From Terriglobia bacterium (GTDB taxonomy: Bacteria > Acidobacteriota > Terriglobia > Bryobacterales > Bryobacteraceae), in NCBI GenBank assembly GCA_020073265.1, contig JAIQFN010000057.1, positions 1-38,439 of the forward strand: a stretch of 38,439 nucleotides of DNA, in the 5' to 3' direction. This document shows positions 14,829 to 22,019 of this stretch, piece after piece (within the stretch, counting starts at the first letter, position 1; each line of letters starts with the position of its first letter). A program made the position numbers and the translations under genes. The notes beneath the pieces were generated by a model that had not been told where the DNA came from, searched no databases, and saw nothing but the letters and a program-made list of their open reading frames with translations.

Positions 14829-15294
14829 ATGAGTAAATTGAAGTGGCTTTGTTCTTCTGTCGGCCCTGGCGCTTCCGATCCTGGGCCAGACGACAACGTA
14901 TGTGCTGCCACCAGCGGGGTGCGTGCATATCAGCAACTGCATCATATACGGGCCTGCCGAAAGCTACTCGCTCTGGGAAGAAATCGGAACTGCCGGGCAG
15001 AGCTGGCAGATTTTCAATGTGTATTCGTGGGTGGGCGGCTTTTCCGTCGTCGATACTTACCACTGTGACTCCGCGGCCTATCAGCAAGGTCCGGCCAGCA
15101 GCGCCGCGCCGGCAGGAAGCACTACTGAGATAACGGCGTCGTGCTCAGGCGTCGACACAAACGGGGCACCCTTCACGATGAGCTTTGTCGTCTACGCATA
15201 CAGCTACTATTCGCGCGGCGGTGGCGGCAAGGGTGGTGGCGGCACTGGTACTCGCTGGTGGGTTACCGGCGGGTCGGTTGCCATCACCAAGTGA
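14829..15294 (+). pseudogene. small secreted protein, frameshifted in its signal peptide
   Basis: ATG 14829 opens MSKLKWL in one frame, while the rest of the protein runs in the +1 frame from about 14848 to TGA at 15292-15294. Removing one T from the TTT at 14848-14850 joins them into a perfect signal peptide, MSKLKWLVLLSALALPILG, with cleavage before QTTTYVLPP. The mature part (about 135 residues) has four Cys, including GCVHISNC, is rich in Tyr, Ser and Thr, and ends with a Gly-rich stretch (RGGGGKGGGGTGTRWW). I do not recognise the family. As written, the only start in the long frame is a GTG at 14902, which would lose the signal peptide. This is a real mutation, a sequencing error at a T run, or slippage. 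It lies about 100 bases behind the NHL gene. Confidence 0.65.
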
Positions 15295-16100
15295 AAACCT
15301 GGCAGGCGCTGCTTTGGCCCGCAGCGATTACCATGGTGAACGATTGGCATACGATGATTTGGCGTTCACTGCATGGTGCGGCGTAGTGGCGAAAATAGCG
15401 GTTGTGGGGCGCTAGAATTTTCCGCCTCCGTTCCTTCTGCCGTTACTTGATCTCGGACTTGCTGACGGGATAGCGGCGTAGAAGCTAAACAGCAACTGCC
15501 CGCGCCTTGCGCTACCGTGGTGCAAGGGCATTCTGAACCGGCCGGAATGCCGGCACATGGATTGCTGGGATTGGCCTCATACTCACCGCAGCGGGAGCGA
15601 GCCCAGGTACGCTGAGATCGAGATGCTGGCGTTCTAGCGGATGCCCGACGACCAAGTGCTTTCCTTCCCAGTGGCCTTGGGGACGATTCTGCGGAGGATC
15701 TGGGCGCTGCCCCTGCCGGCTGGCTAGAACGGGGCGACGTTCAACCCGGACTAGTGCCCCAGGATCCCCAACGAGCTGAGGAATACTACATCCAGGCGTT
15801 CGCCATGGGGAGTTGGTGGCCGGTGTCTGTCGGTGGGTTGCTGCCCTGGCAATATCAAGTGGTCTTGCGATTCTTGGGCTTCCATCGCTCCGAATCGTTG
15901 GCAGCCTGGTGGAGGAGTCAAAAGCGACAACGAGGTTTGTAGGTCGTAGTCACCCGAGAGCAGTCCCAGCCGGTGCCATGGAGTTCGTCGACCCGCGTAC
16001 CGAGGTGCGAGCAGGGTCTAGTTTGGGCGGGTTTATCGGGGCGTTAGCGAGAGTGACTTCACTGCGCACTTGTGGTACGTTTGCGTCAAAGGAGTCAGCA
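15295..16100. other. non-coding or decayed stretch
   Basis: About 800 bases with no convincing gene. Short fragments read like pieces of broken coding sequence: around 15590-15640 one frame gives PRYAEIEMLAF then a stop, and 15754-15942 gives 62 residues with YYIQAFAMGSWWPVSVGGLL. Each is interrupted by stops and shifts frame. I could not assign them to a family; an old insertion element or a decayed phage or housekeeping gene are equally possible. No hairpin terminator or RNA gene was seen. Confidence 0.4.
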
Positions 16101-16205
16101 ATGTGGAACTGGCTGGTTCGCTTCTGGCATTCGTTGATGGGGAGTAAACGATCTAAGTTTGGCCATACACCTTACCACCGCACGAATCTGCACGGTCGCC
16201 ATTAG
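16101..16205 (+). CDS. 34-residue small ORF with strong ribosome binding site
   Basis: ATG 16101 is preceded by AAAGGAG at 16088-16094, six bases upstream, one of the best ribosome sites in the window. The peptide begins MWNWLVRFWHSLMGSKRSKF and ends TNLHGRH. The first 13 residues form an amphipathic aromatic helix and the rest is basic, as in small membrane-surface peptides. I know no family for it. It sits alone between decayed DNA and the convergent DUF4175 gene. Confidence 0.4.
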   Translation: MWNWLVRFWHSLMGSKRSKFGHTPYHRTNLHGRH

Positions 16206-16275
16206 ACCAAGTCGGCGACTCTACATCACGGTCGCTGAACTCGGGTGAGGAAATCACGCTCGTCGGAGGCGATGG

Positions 16276-19200
16276 CTAGTGGCCGCCGGAGAGCTTCCGG
16301 TAATACTCTGCGACCGAGTCCCGATAGCCGGCGGGGACCTTGGTCGGGTCCGTGTTGCGGATGGTGCCGCCGCGGCTTTCATCGAGTTCGCGGCGCAGTT
16401 GCAATTCCAGCGCGTCCACGCTGCTGACGAGTTGCTGATGCATCTGCTCGACCAGGCCGGGATTCCCCGGAAAACGGCTGGGATCCAAATTGCGCATTTG
16501 CTGGATCAGGGACTGCAGCTCTCGCTGCGCCTCAGGATTATCCTGCACTACGGCACGAACCTGGTTGAGAAGGTTCAATCCCTGGTCAATCTCGCGCTGC
16601 GAATCGGCCGGGTTGGGACCTTGCTGGGGCGTCGCGGCCCGGCCTGAGATGCGCGTGTTGCCGGTGTCATAGGCGCCATACCCGTTGCGATCCCGATTGG
16701 TCGCACCACCTCCGGGATTGCCTACCGGACCGGCCACGCGATTGCCGGCCCCAGCCGCCTGGCCCTGCTGTCCAGGTTGGCCGTTTTGACCTGACTGGCC
16801 GCCGGACTGGCCGCCGGACTGACCTTGTTGCTGGCCGGGCTGTTGGCCGCCGGGTTGCCCGCCGCGGGTGAGCTGGTCGGTTTGGAACTGTCGGCCGGCA
16901 GGGCCGGACTGGCCCGGTCGAGGTTGAGCGTTGGGACTTCCGCCGAGGCCGGCGAGTTGGTCGCGCAAACGAGATAGATCGTCCATGGCCCGATTGATGG
17001 CGGCATCCTTGGAGGCGTGCTCCGCGCTGCCCAATGCACGCGCCGCGTCCTTGACCTGCTGACCCAGCTTCTGTAAGTCGCTGGTGAGGGCGGACTCGAT
17101 TGGATCGGAGAAGTTGCCGCTACGCAGCCAATCCGAGCTGCGTTGCATGCGGGTGCCGAGATCGTTCTCGTCCATGCTATCGAGCGCGCCCCGCAACTTG
17201 TTAGAGGCCGCGGGTTGAGTGGGCGCGAGCTCGCGCGCCGCGCCGCGCATTTGCTGAGTGAGATGCGCCAGGTCGTCGGCCACCTTTTGGCGATCGTTGA
17301 CCATTTTTTCGATTTCCTCGCGCGTCGGGTAGTGCATGGGCTGGCCGGAAGTGCGCGAGGCATTCTGCTGAGCCATCAAGTCGCGCACGTGATCCGCTTG
17401 CTTCTTCTGCTGAGCGGCCAACTGATCGGCAGTTTGGGCCATGGAGTTGAGGCGGCCGGCGGCGTCCTGCTGCTGGAGGCCGCCCAGCAGATCGGTGGCT
17501 TCGCGCAAGCGGTCGGCGGCACGGCGGGAATCGGCCGCGCTCGCATTTTGCGACGCCGCGCGCCGCATGTCGTCGTTGGCCTGGCGCAGACGCTCGAGCG
17601 CTTGTTGGGCGGCTTGTTGGCGGCTTTGCGCGGCTTGATCGGCGGACTGCTGAGAATTGGCGTCGCCGCCACTCTGTTGCCCGCCCGATTGGCCGCCGCT
17701 GCTGCTCGATTGGCTGCCGCCACTGCTCGAAGATGAACCGCCCGCCTGCCCGCCGCGCTGTCCCTGTTGCCCTGGCCGGCTATTCTGGCCCAGTTGTTGC
17801 TCCATCTGTCGCTGGAGCTGCTCCGCCTCGCGTTGCAACATTTCCTGTTGCCACTTTTGCTCGGCAGTCTGGGCGCCATTGCGTTGCTGTTGGGCCAGAT
17901 CCTCTTCGCGTTTGGCCAGCTCGTCGAGCTTTTTCAGCGCATCGGCGATTTCCTGCTCCCTCTGATCGGAGGTAGGAGTCGCGCTTTGCCGCGTTTCGTA
18001 CTGGTTCTTCTCGGTATCCAGCTCGAGATCAAACAGGGCGGCCAGATCGCGCGCCGCTCCGCCCCCGCCTCCACCGCCACCGCGCGCTCCAAACGCCACC
18101 TGGATCTGCCGGAAGGTGGCTTCGGCGCGCAGCAGGAATTGCAGAGCCTTTTGCTCGTTGGGAATGGCGTCCTTCCACTTCTGCTCGTGCAATTGCTGCG
18201 CGGCCGGCGCCATGACGTTGGCGGCGGCAAGCATATCTTTCTGGAAGTCGCTGATGGCCTTCACTTCATCGGTCAACTCGCGGGCCTGTAAGCGGCCGGA
18301 GAGCGAAACGGCCTGATCGCGCAAAGTGGACTGGGATTGGGACAGCAGCTTCGCAATGTCGGTGGCCTGCTGTTGGGTCGCGTTCTTGTCGGCCTGTTGC
18401 CGGAAGGTGGCGGTTATGATCTCCTTCTGTCTTTGCGAGATCTGTGGGGTTTGACCGCCTCCACCGCCACCGCCCCCACCGCCGCCCGACACTTGCGATT
18501 GCGAGAACTCGCGCTCAAACGGATCGGCCTCGATGAAGATCATGTCGGTGTGGGCCTCGGCGTTGGAGTCCTTCGCGGTAGCATAGACGCTCACAACATC
18601 ACCCGGAACGAGTTTGAAATTCTCGAGCGGGAGCGTGGCTGAGCCGTCGGCTTGTTTCTCGCGCTTTTGCTTGAGCAAATCCACGGTGGTGTCGGGGCCG
18701 CCATTCACCGAATAGTGCAGCTCGACGCCCACCAGTCCGTACTCGTCCGTGGCTTTGGCGGCAACGGTTACCTCTTCGATGGGGTTGGCGTGGTAGTCGC
18801 CCCGGCCGGGACGCACCAACGAAATCTGGGGCGGGTTCGCTTTACGGGCCTCGATGAAAAAATCTTCGCTGACGCGAACCAGTTGGCCCTCTTCAACGCC
18901 GGTGACGTGGTAGACGCCGTCCTGATCCATCTTGACGGTGGCATGATAAACGTTATTTTGGCCGCCAGTGAGCTGGATTTTCTGTCCACTGTCGAGCTGG
19001 ATCTGGCCGCCCTGAAGGGGGCGATCGGTGGAGACGTCGAGTTCGGCCGCGGTGCCGGTGACGGCGCGCAGATCGCCGCCGCGCTCCTCAATCTCGGAAG
19101 GCATGCCGGTCCAGGCGGGGTAACGATACGTAACGCGAATTTGCTTCACAGCGGGCAGATCGGTGACGCGAATGCTGAAGTGCTTCGAGGTCATCGCTCC

Positions 19201-19980
19201 GGCGGTTACGTAGTACTCGACGGGCTCGAGCAGACCGGCGAATAGGAATTGATAGCCGCCCGCGAAACTACCCGCGGCCTGGGGCTGCATCGCGATCTCT
19301 TCCCACTTCGAAGAGCTCTGAAAGCGGGCGTGCATCTTGACGCTGGGCGAGCGCAGGCCGGTCGGAATGGCAGAAACGATCTGGTCGGCGTGGCGGCGCA
19401 CGACGGCGTCGCCGGGCGTTACGTGCAGATCGTAGAGCGCGGGCTTGTCGCGGTGCGGGCCGGTCCAAAGCAGCGAGGCGCCATAGCCAAGAAAGCCGGG
19501 GCCGGCGGCGATCAACCAGACCAGGATGGCGAGCGAGGCGACGCTGGTTCCGAGCGAGATCCAAAGGCGGAGGTCGGTGACCAGTTGTTTGGGCTCGGCG
19601 GACTGGGCGACACCGAGCGCGTCGCCGGCCAAGAGTTCAATAAAGGGATCCCGGCTGTCGCGCTCCGCGAAGGTGGTGAGGCGCTGCTCGAACTGTGGGA
19701 AGGCGGCTTCGGCCATTCCGACCGCGCGGCGGCGTGTCAGGCGGCGCAAAGGCAGCGCCAATCCGGCGGCAGCGGCAATGGCCAGAACCAGGATCAACCC
19801 CAAGCGAGCGGAGGTGACGCTTCCATGCGAAAAGGCGAGCGCGTTGGCGATGCTGACCAGTACCAGCGTCGCCGCCAACGCGCCGCCGGTGAGAATGGCC
19901 AGACCGCGCAGCCAGGTGCTCCAGCGCAGACGTTGTTCCAGTTGCGCGATGTATGCGTGAAGCTGTTCGCGGAGACTCAT
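16276..19980 (-). CDS. DUF4175 family membrane protein
   Basis: A 1234-residue protein. The start ATG 19980 is fixed by GGAGG five bases upstream, although the frame is open further out. The N-terminus has membrane segments at about 22-45, 57-77 and 138-160, followed by a large periplasmic-type region with beta-rich modules, then a long Gln/Ala/Ser/Gly-rich coiled region from about residue 500 on, and a conserved end (YRDSVAEYYRKLSGG). This is the layout of DUF4175 proteins that occur with BatA, vWA and DUF4159 genes in Acidobacteria and Planctomycetes, probably as parts of an envelope-associated MoxR/vWA-type complex. No MoxR ATPase or DUF58 gene is in the window. It is separated from its likely operon partners by an insert of about 2 kb. 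Confidence 0.8.
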   Translation of the reverse strand: MSLREQLHAYIAQLEQRLRWSTWLRGLAILTGGALAATLVLVSIANALAFSHGSVTSARLGLILVLAIAAAAGLALPLRRLTRRRAVGMAEAAFPQFEQRLTTFAERDSRDPFIELLAGDALGVAQSAEPKQLVTDLRLWISLGTSVASLAILVWLIAAGPGFLGYGASLLWTGPHRDKPALYDLHVTPGDAVVRRHADQIVSAIPTGLRSPSVKMHARFQSSSKWEEIAMQPQAAGSFAGGYQFLFAGLLEPVEYYVTAGAMTSKHFSIRVTDLPAVKQIRVTYRYPAWTGMPSEIEERGGDLRAVTGTAAELDVSTDRPLQGGQIQLDSGQKIQLTGGQNNVYHATVKMDQDGVYHVTGVEEGQLVRVSEDFFIEARKANPPQISLVRPGRGDYHANPIEEVTVAAKATDEYGLVGVELHYSVNGGPDTTVDLLKQKREKQADGSATLPLENFKLVPGDVVSVYATAKDSNAEAHTDMIFIEADPFEREFSQSQVSGGGGGGGGGGGQTPQISQRQKEIITATFRQQADKNATQQQATDIAKLLSQSQSTLRDQAVSLSGRLQARELTDEVKAISDFQKDMLAAANVMAPAAQQLHEQKWKDAIPNEQKALQFLLRAEATFRQIQVAFGARGGGGGGGGAARDLAALFDLELDTEKNQYETRQSATPTSDQREQEIADALKKLDELAKREEDLAQQQRNGAQTAEQKWQQEMLQREAEQLQRQMEQQLGQNSRPGQQGQRGGQAGGSSSSSGGSQSSSSGGQSGGQQSGGDANSQQSADQAAQSRQQAAQQALERLRQANDDMRRAASQNASAADSRRAADRLREATDLLGGLQQQDAAGRLNSMAQTADQLAAQQKKQADHVRDLMAQQNASRTSGQPMHYPTREEIEKMVNDRQKVADDLAHLTQQMRGAARELAPTQPAASNKLRGALDSMDENDLGTRMQRSSDWLRSGNFSDPIESALTSDLQKLGQQVKDAARALGSAEHASKDAAINRAMDDLSRLRDQLAGLGGSPNAQPRPGQSGPAGRQFQTDQLTRGGQPGGQQPGQQQGQSGGQSGGQSGQNGQPGQQGQAAGAGNRVAGPVGNPGGGATNRDRNGYGAYDTGNTRISGRAATPQQGPNPADSQREIDQGLNLLNQVRAVVQDNPEAQRELQSLIQQMRNLDPSRFPGNPGLVEQMHQQLVSSVDALELQLRRELDESRGGTIRNTDPTKVPAGYRDSVAEYYRKLSGGH
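16740..17860 (-). repeat. low-complexity Gln/Gly/Ser/Ala-rich coding region
   Basis: Within the DUF4175 gene, a stretch of GQ, SGGQ and QQ codons (around 16750-16930 and 17650-17800) is built from short, imperfect repeats of CCG/CTG-type triplets. Two separate glycine runs lie upstream in the gene at 18058-18081 (eight Gly) and 18454-18486 (eleven Gly). These are likely flexible linkers and prone to slippage. Confidence 0.7.
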
Positions 19981-20132
19981 GGAACCTCCAACGGCGCCGC
20001 CAAGGTCAACATTTAAAGCATATCGCAGCGGTGGGCGATAGGTGCAGTTTGCCCGCTGAAGGCGCGACAAGTAGCAGCTTTCGCAAGACAATTCCGCCTA
20101 TACTCGTAACTGACCCAGTTCGTGAGACAGGT

Positions 20133-21032
20133 ATGCGGATCATCGCTGTTTTGGCGCTTGCGGCGAACCTTCAACTGGCAGCCTTGGGCGGATCGCTCGG
20201 ATTGGTGGTGCTCGGTTCCGGTGGTCCCCGTCCCTTCGGCCGCGCTGGATCAAGCTACCTTGTCGAGATAAACGGCACTCCACGAATCCTGGTCGACGCC
20301 GGGCCAGGGACCTTCCTGCGCATCGGAGAACTGCAGCTCGATCTCGATCAGGTGGACACCGTGCTACTAACTCACCTGCATATCGATCACACCGGCGACT
20401 TGCCGGGTTTCTTCAAGGCCCGGGCACTCACCGCGCGTGCGCCGGCAATCCATTTCGCGGTCTTCGGGCCCTCAGGCGCGGGCGTGTTTCCGAGCACAAC
20501 GCGGTTCTTGAATCTTCTCTTCGAGAAAGGCGGTGCCTGGGAATATCAGAAAACTTTTGGAGCAGACGAAGAGATACGCGGGGTGGACCTTGGGGTCGAA
20601 CTGAATTCGTCCATGAATCAGATTGTCGATGTCAACGGCTTACGGATAACGGCTATCGCGACCCATCACGGCGATTGTCCTTCGGTGGCCTATCGGGTGG
20701 ACTACTACAAGGAGAGCATCGCGTTCTCAGGAGACATGGATGCTTCCGCAGTGCCGAACCTGGTTCGGCTGGCGAAAGGATGCAGCCTGCTGGTGTTCCA
20801 TTGCGCCGTGCTCGATCCGCCAAATTCTCCGTCGCAACTCTATTCTCTCCACACTCCACCGCGACGGATCGGAGAGGCTGCGAGAGACGCCGGGGCGAAG
20901 CGCCTTCTGCTTAGCCATATTGCGCCCGACGTGGAGGAAGCGAGCCGAACCGTCCTGCAATCGATCCGCGCCTCTTACCAGGGACCCGTCCGCTTCGCTC
21001 ACGACAAGATGCGGGTTCCTGCAAATCCATAG
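20133..21032 (+). CDS. exported metallo-beta-lactamase-fold hydrolase
   Basis: A 299-residue protein beginning with a signal-like MRIIAVLALAANLQLAALG. The fold markers are VVLGSGGPRP at 25-34, LVDAGPGT at 53-60, the metal motif HLHIDH at 81-86 (HxHxDH), ATHHGDCPSVAYRV near 175-188, FSGDMD near 199-204 and LLLSHI near 262-267. This order suits the RNase Z/arylsulfatase-like branch of MBL-fold enzymes; the exported position argues against RNA processing and for hydrolysis of a small ester or phosphoester. The substrate is unknown. A lone TATACT lies at 20099-20104. It is oriented against its neighbours and sits in the interval that splits the DUF4175 gene from the BatA gene. Confidence 0.8.
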   Translation: MRIIAVLALAANLQLAALGGSLGLVVLGSGGPRPFGRAGSSYLVEINGTPRILVDAGPGTFLRIGELQLDLDQVDTVLLTHLHIDHTGDLPGFFKARALTARAPAIHFAVFGPSGAGVFPSTTRFLNLLFEKGGAWEYQKTFGADEEIRGVDLGVELNSSMNQIVDVNGLRITAIATHHGDCPSVAYRVDYYKESIAFSGDMDASAVPNLVRLAKGCSLLVFHCAVLDPPNSPSQLYSLHTPPRRIGEAARDAGAKRLLLSHIAPDVEEASRTVLQSIRASYQGPVRFAHDKMRVPANP

Positions 21033-21081
21033 CTTCATCCTTCTAGAATCTGTGTCCCGTGGACTTACGATTTCCTCCCGT

Positions 21082-21384
21082 TTAGGTGCCGAGGTAGCAG
21101 CCGGCAAGGATTTGTGAGCAGCTAATTCGGGCAACGAATCGGATCACTTCAAGTTCGGAGGACGTATCGACTCCGGCGAGAACCTGGTCGACGCGAATCA
21201 TCGTCGCGGGCTCCAGCTCCGTTTCACCACATTGGCGGCACTGAAGGACAGGCAATGCCTTCAGAATGACTATTGACGAGTCACCGATCTTGAACGGGAG
21301 ATCCGTTACCCGCTGCTCCAGCAGCCCGCCACACACACGGCATCTCATCTGTGGACTCTGCTTGTTGTAGATCCCGAATCTCAT
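21082..21384 (-). CDS. YgiT-type zinc-finger protein (MqsA N-terminal type)
   Basis: A 100-residue protein with the motif MRCRVCGG at 13-20 and LQCRQCGE at 47-54, a pair of CxxC knuckles that bind zinc, separated by a strand containing VTDLPFKIG. This is the pattern of YgiT-type zinc-finger domains found at the N-terminus of MqsA antitoxins and as stand-alone small proteins next to toxin genes. The first 12 residues before MRCRVC may not be translated; ATG 21348 is an alternative start. ATG 21384 lies eight bases after the DUF5615 stop, so it belongs to the same toxin-antitoxin operon. Confidence 0.7.
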   Translation of the reverse strand: MRFGIYNKQSPQMRCRVCGGLLEQRVTDLPFKIGDSSIVILKALPVLQCRQCGETELEPATMIRVDQVLAGVDTSSELEVIRFVARISCSQILAGCYLGT

Positions 21385-21392
21385 TCATCTGG

Positions 21393-21726
21393 CTACTTGC
21401 CTTCCGGTATCTCCACCTCAACATAGGCGCCGGGTGTGGCCGCGTTGATTGCTGCGACCACAAGGTGGACGTGCGGTCGCACCTCGGGCCATTGCTGCTT
21501 GCCCAAGACAATGATGGCTATTTTCCGGTCCGCAAGGTTCTGCTGATAACGGATGTTCTTGTCGGTCGTTAAGAGCACATCGAACCCAGCGGCTTCGGCG
21601 GCGTTGAGTAACTCGCCGTTTTGAAGACGGTCCCATCCTTCGTGCGCAGCAGTGCTGACGGTGTGGCCTTCCACAAAGAACCGGATGGGAACGGGCGTCG
21701 CCCTGATCCAACAAAACCCGTATCAA
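21393..21726 (-). pseudogene. DUF5615 PIN-like toxin, frameshifted near its N-terminus
   Basis: From about 21690 down to TAG at 21393 the frame encodes FFVEGHTVSTAAHEGWDRL, NGELLNAAEAAGFDVLLTTD, KNIRYQQNLADRKIAIIVLG and PGAYVEVEIPEGK, a textbook DUF5615 PIN-like domain including the acidic D of LLTTDKN. The expected start, RVLLDQGDA, lies in another frame just upstream (21720 downward). Deleting one G from GGG at 21693-21695 restores RVLLDQGDAVPIRFFVEGHTV. The expected ATG before RVLL reads ATA, leaving TTG 21724-21726 as a possible start. As written, only an internal GTG at 21674 gives an uninterrupted frame. The toxin is probably dead unless the base is an error. Confidence 0.75.
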
Positions 21727-21961
21727 GGAGCAACACGGGGGGCTTATCGAGACTTCGAGCGGCAAATTCGATGACGGCTTTCACCTGCTCGCGGTCAAGC
21801 CCGTCAAACCACTCCATGATGTCGTCGATATTGGCTCCCGCTTCAATGTTTTCGAAAATGGCCGATACCGGCATCCGGGTTCCCTTAAGCACCCACGCAC
21901 CACCCAGCTTGCCGGGCACGCTTTCCACGGCGAGGCATTGCGACCAGTCGAGAGATGCCAT
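21569..21961 (-). CDS. DUF433 antitoxin
   Basis: The frame encodes 130 residues, but only the first ~75 match the DUF433 antitoxin family: DWSQCLAVESVPGKLGG, WVLKGTRMPVSAIFENIEAG, DDIMEWFDGLDREQVKAVIE and FAARSLDKPP. This is a small DNA-binding helix-turn-helix protein normally paired with a DUF5615 PIN-like toxin, as here. The tail after SLDKPP runs into the toxin gene and looks like read-through caused by loss of the normal stop. ATG 21961 has AAGGAG eight bases upstream. It begins 58 bases after the BatA gene end and on the same strand. Confidence 0.8.
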   Translation of the reverse strand: MASLDWSQCLAVESVPGKLGGAWVLKGTRMPVSAIFENIEAGANIDDIMEWFDGLDREQVKAVIEFAARSLDKPPVLLLDTGFVGSGRRPFPSGSLWKATPSALLRTKDGTVFKTASYSTPPKPLGSMCS

Positions 21962-22019
21962 GTTGTGCGCTCCTTCTATTAAAATACGCCGCTAACGACA
22001 CGTCGGTTGATCGGGCGGC

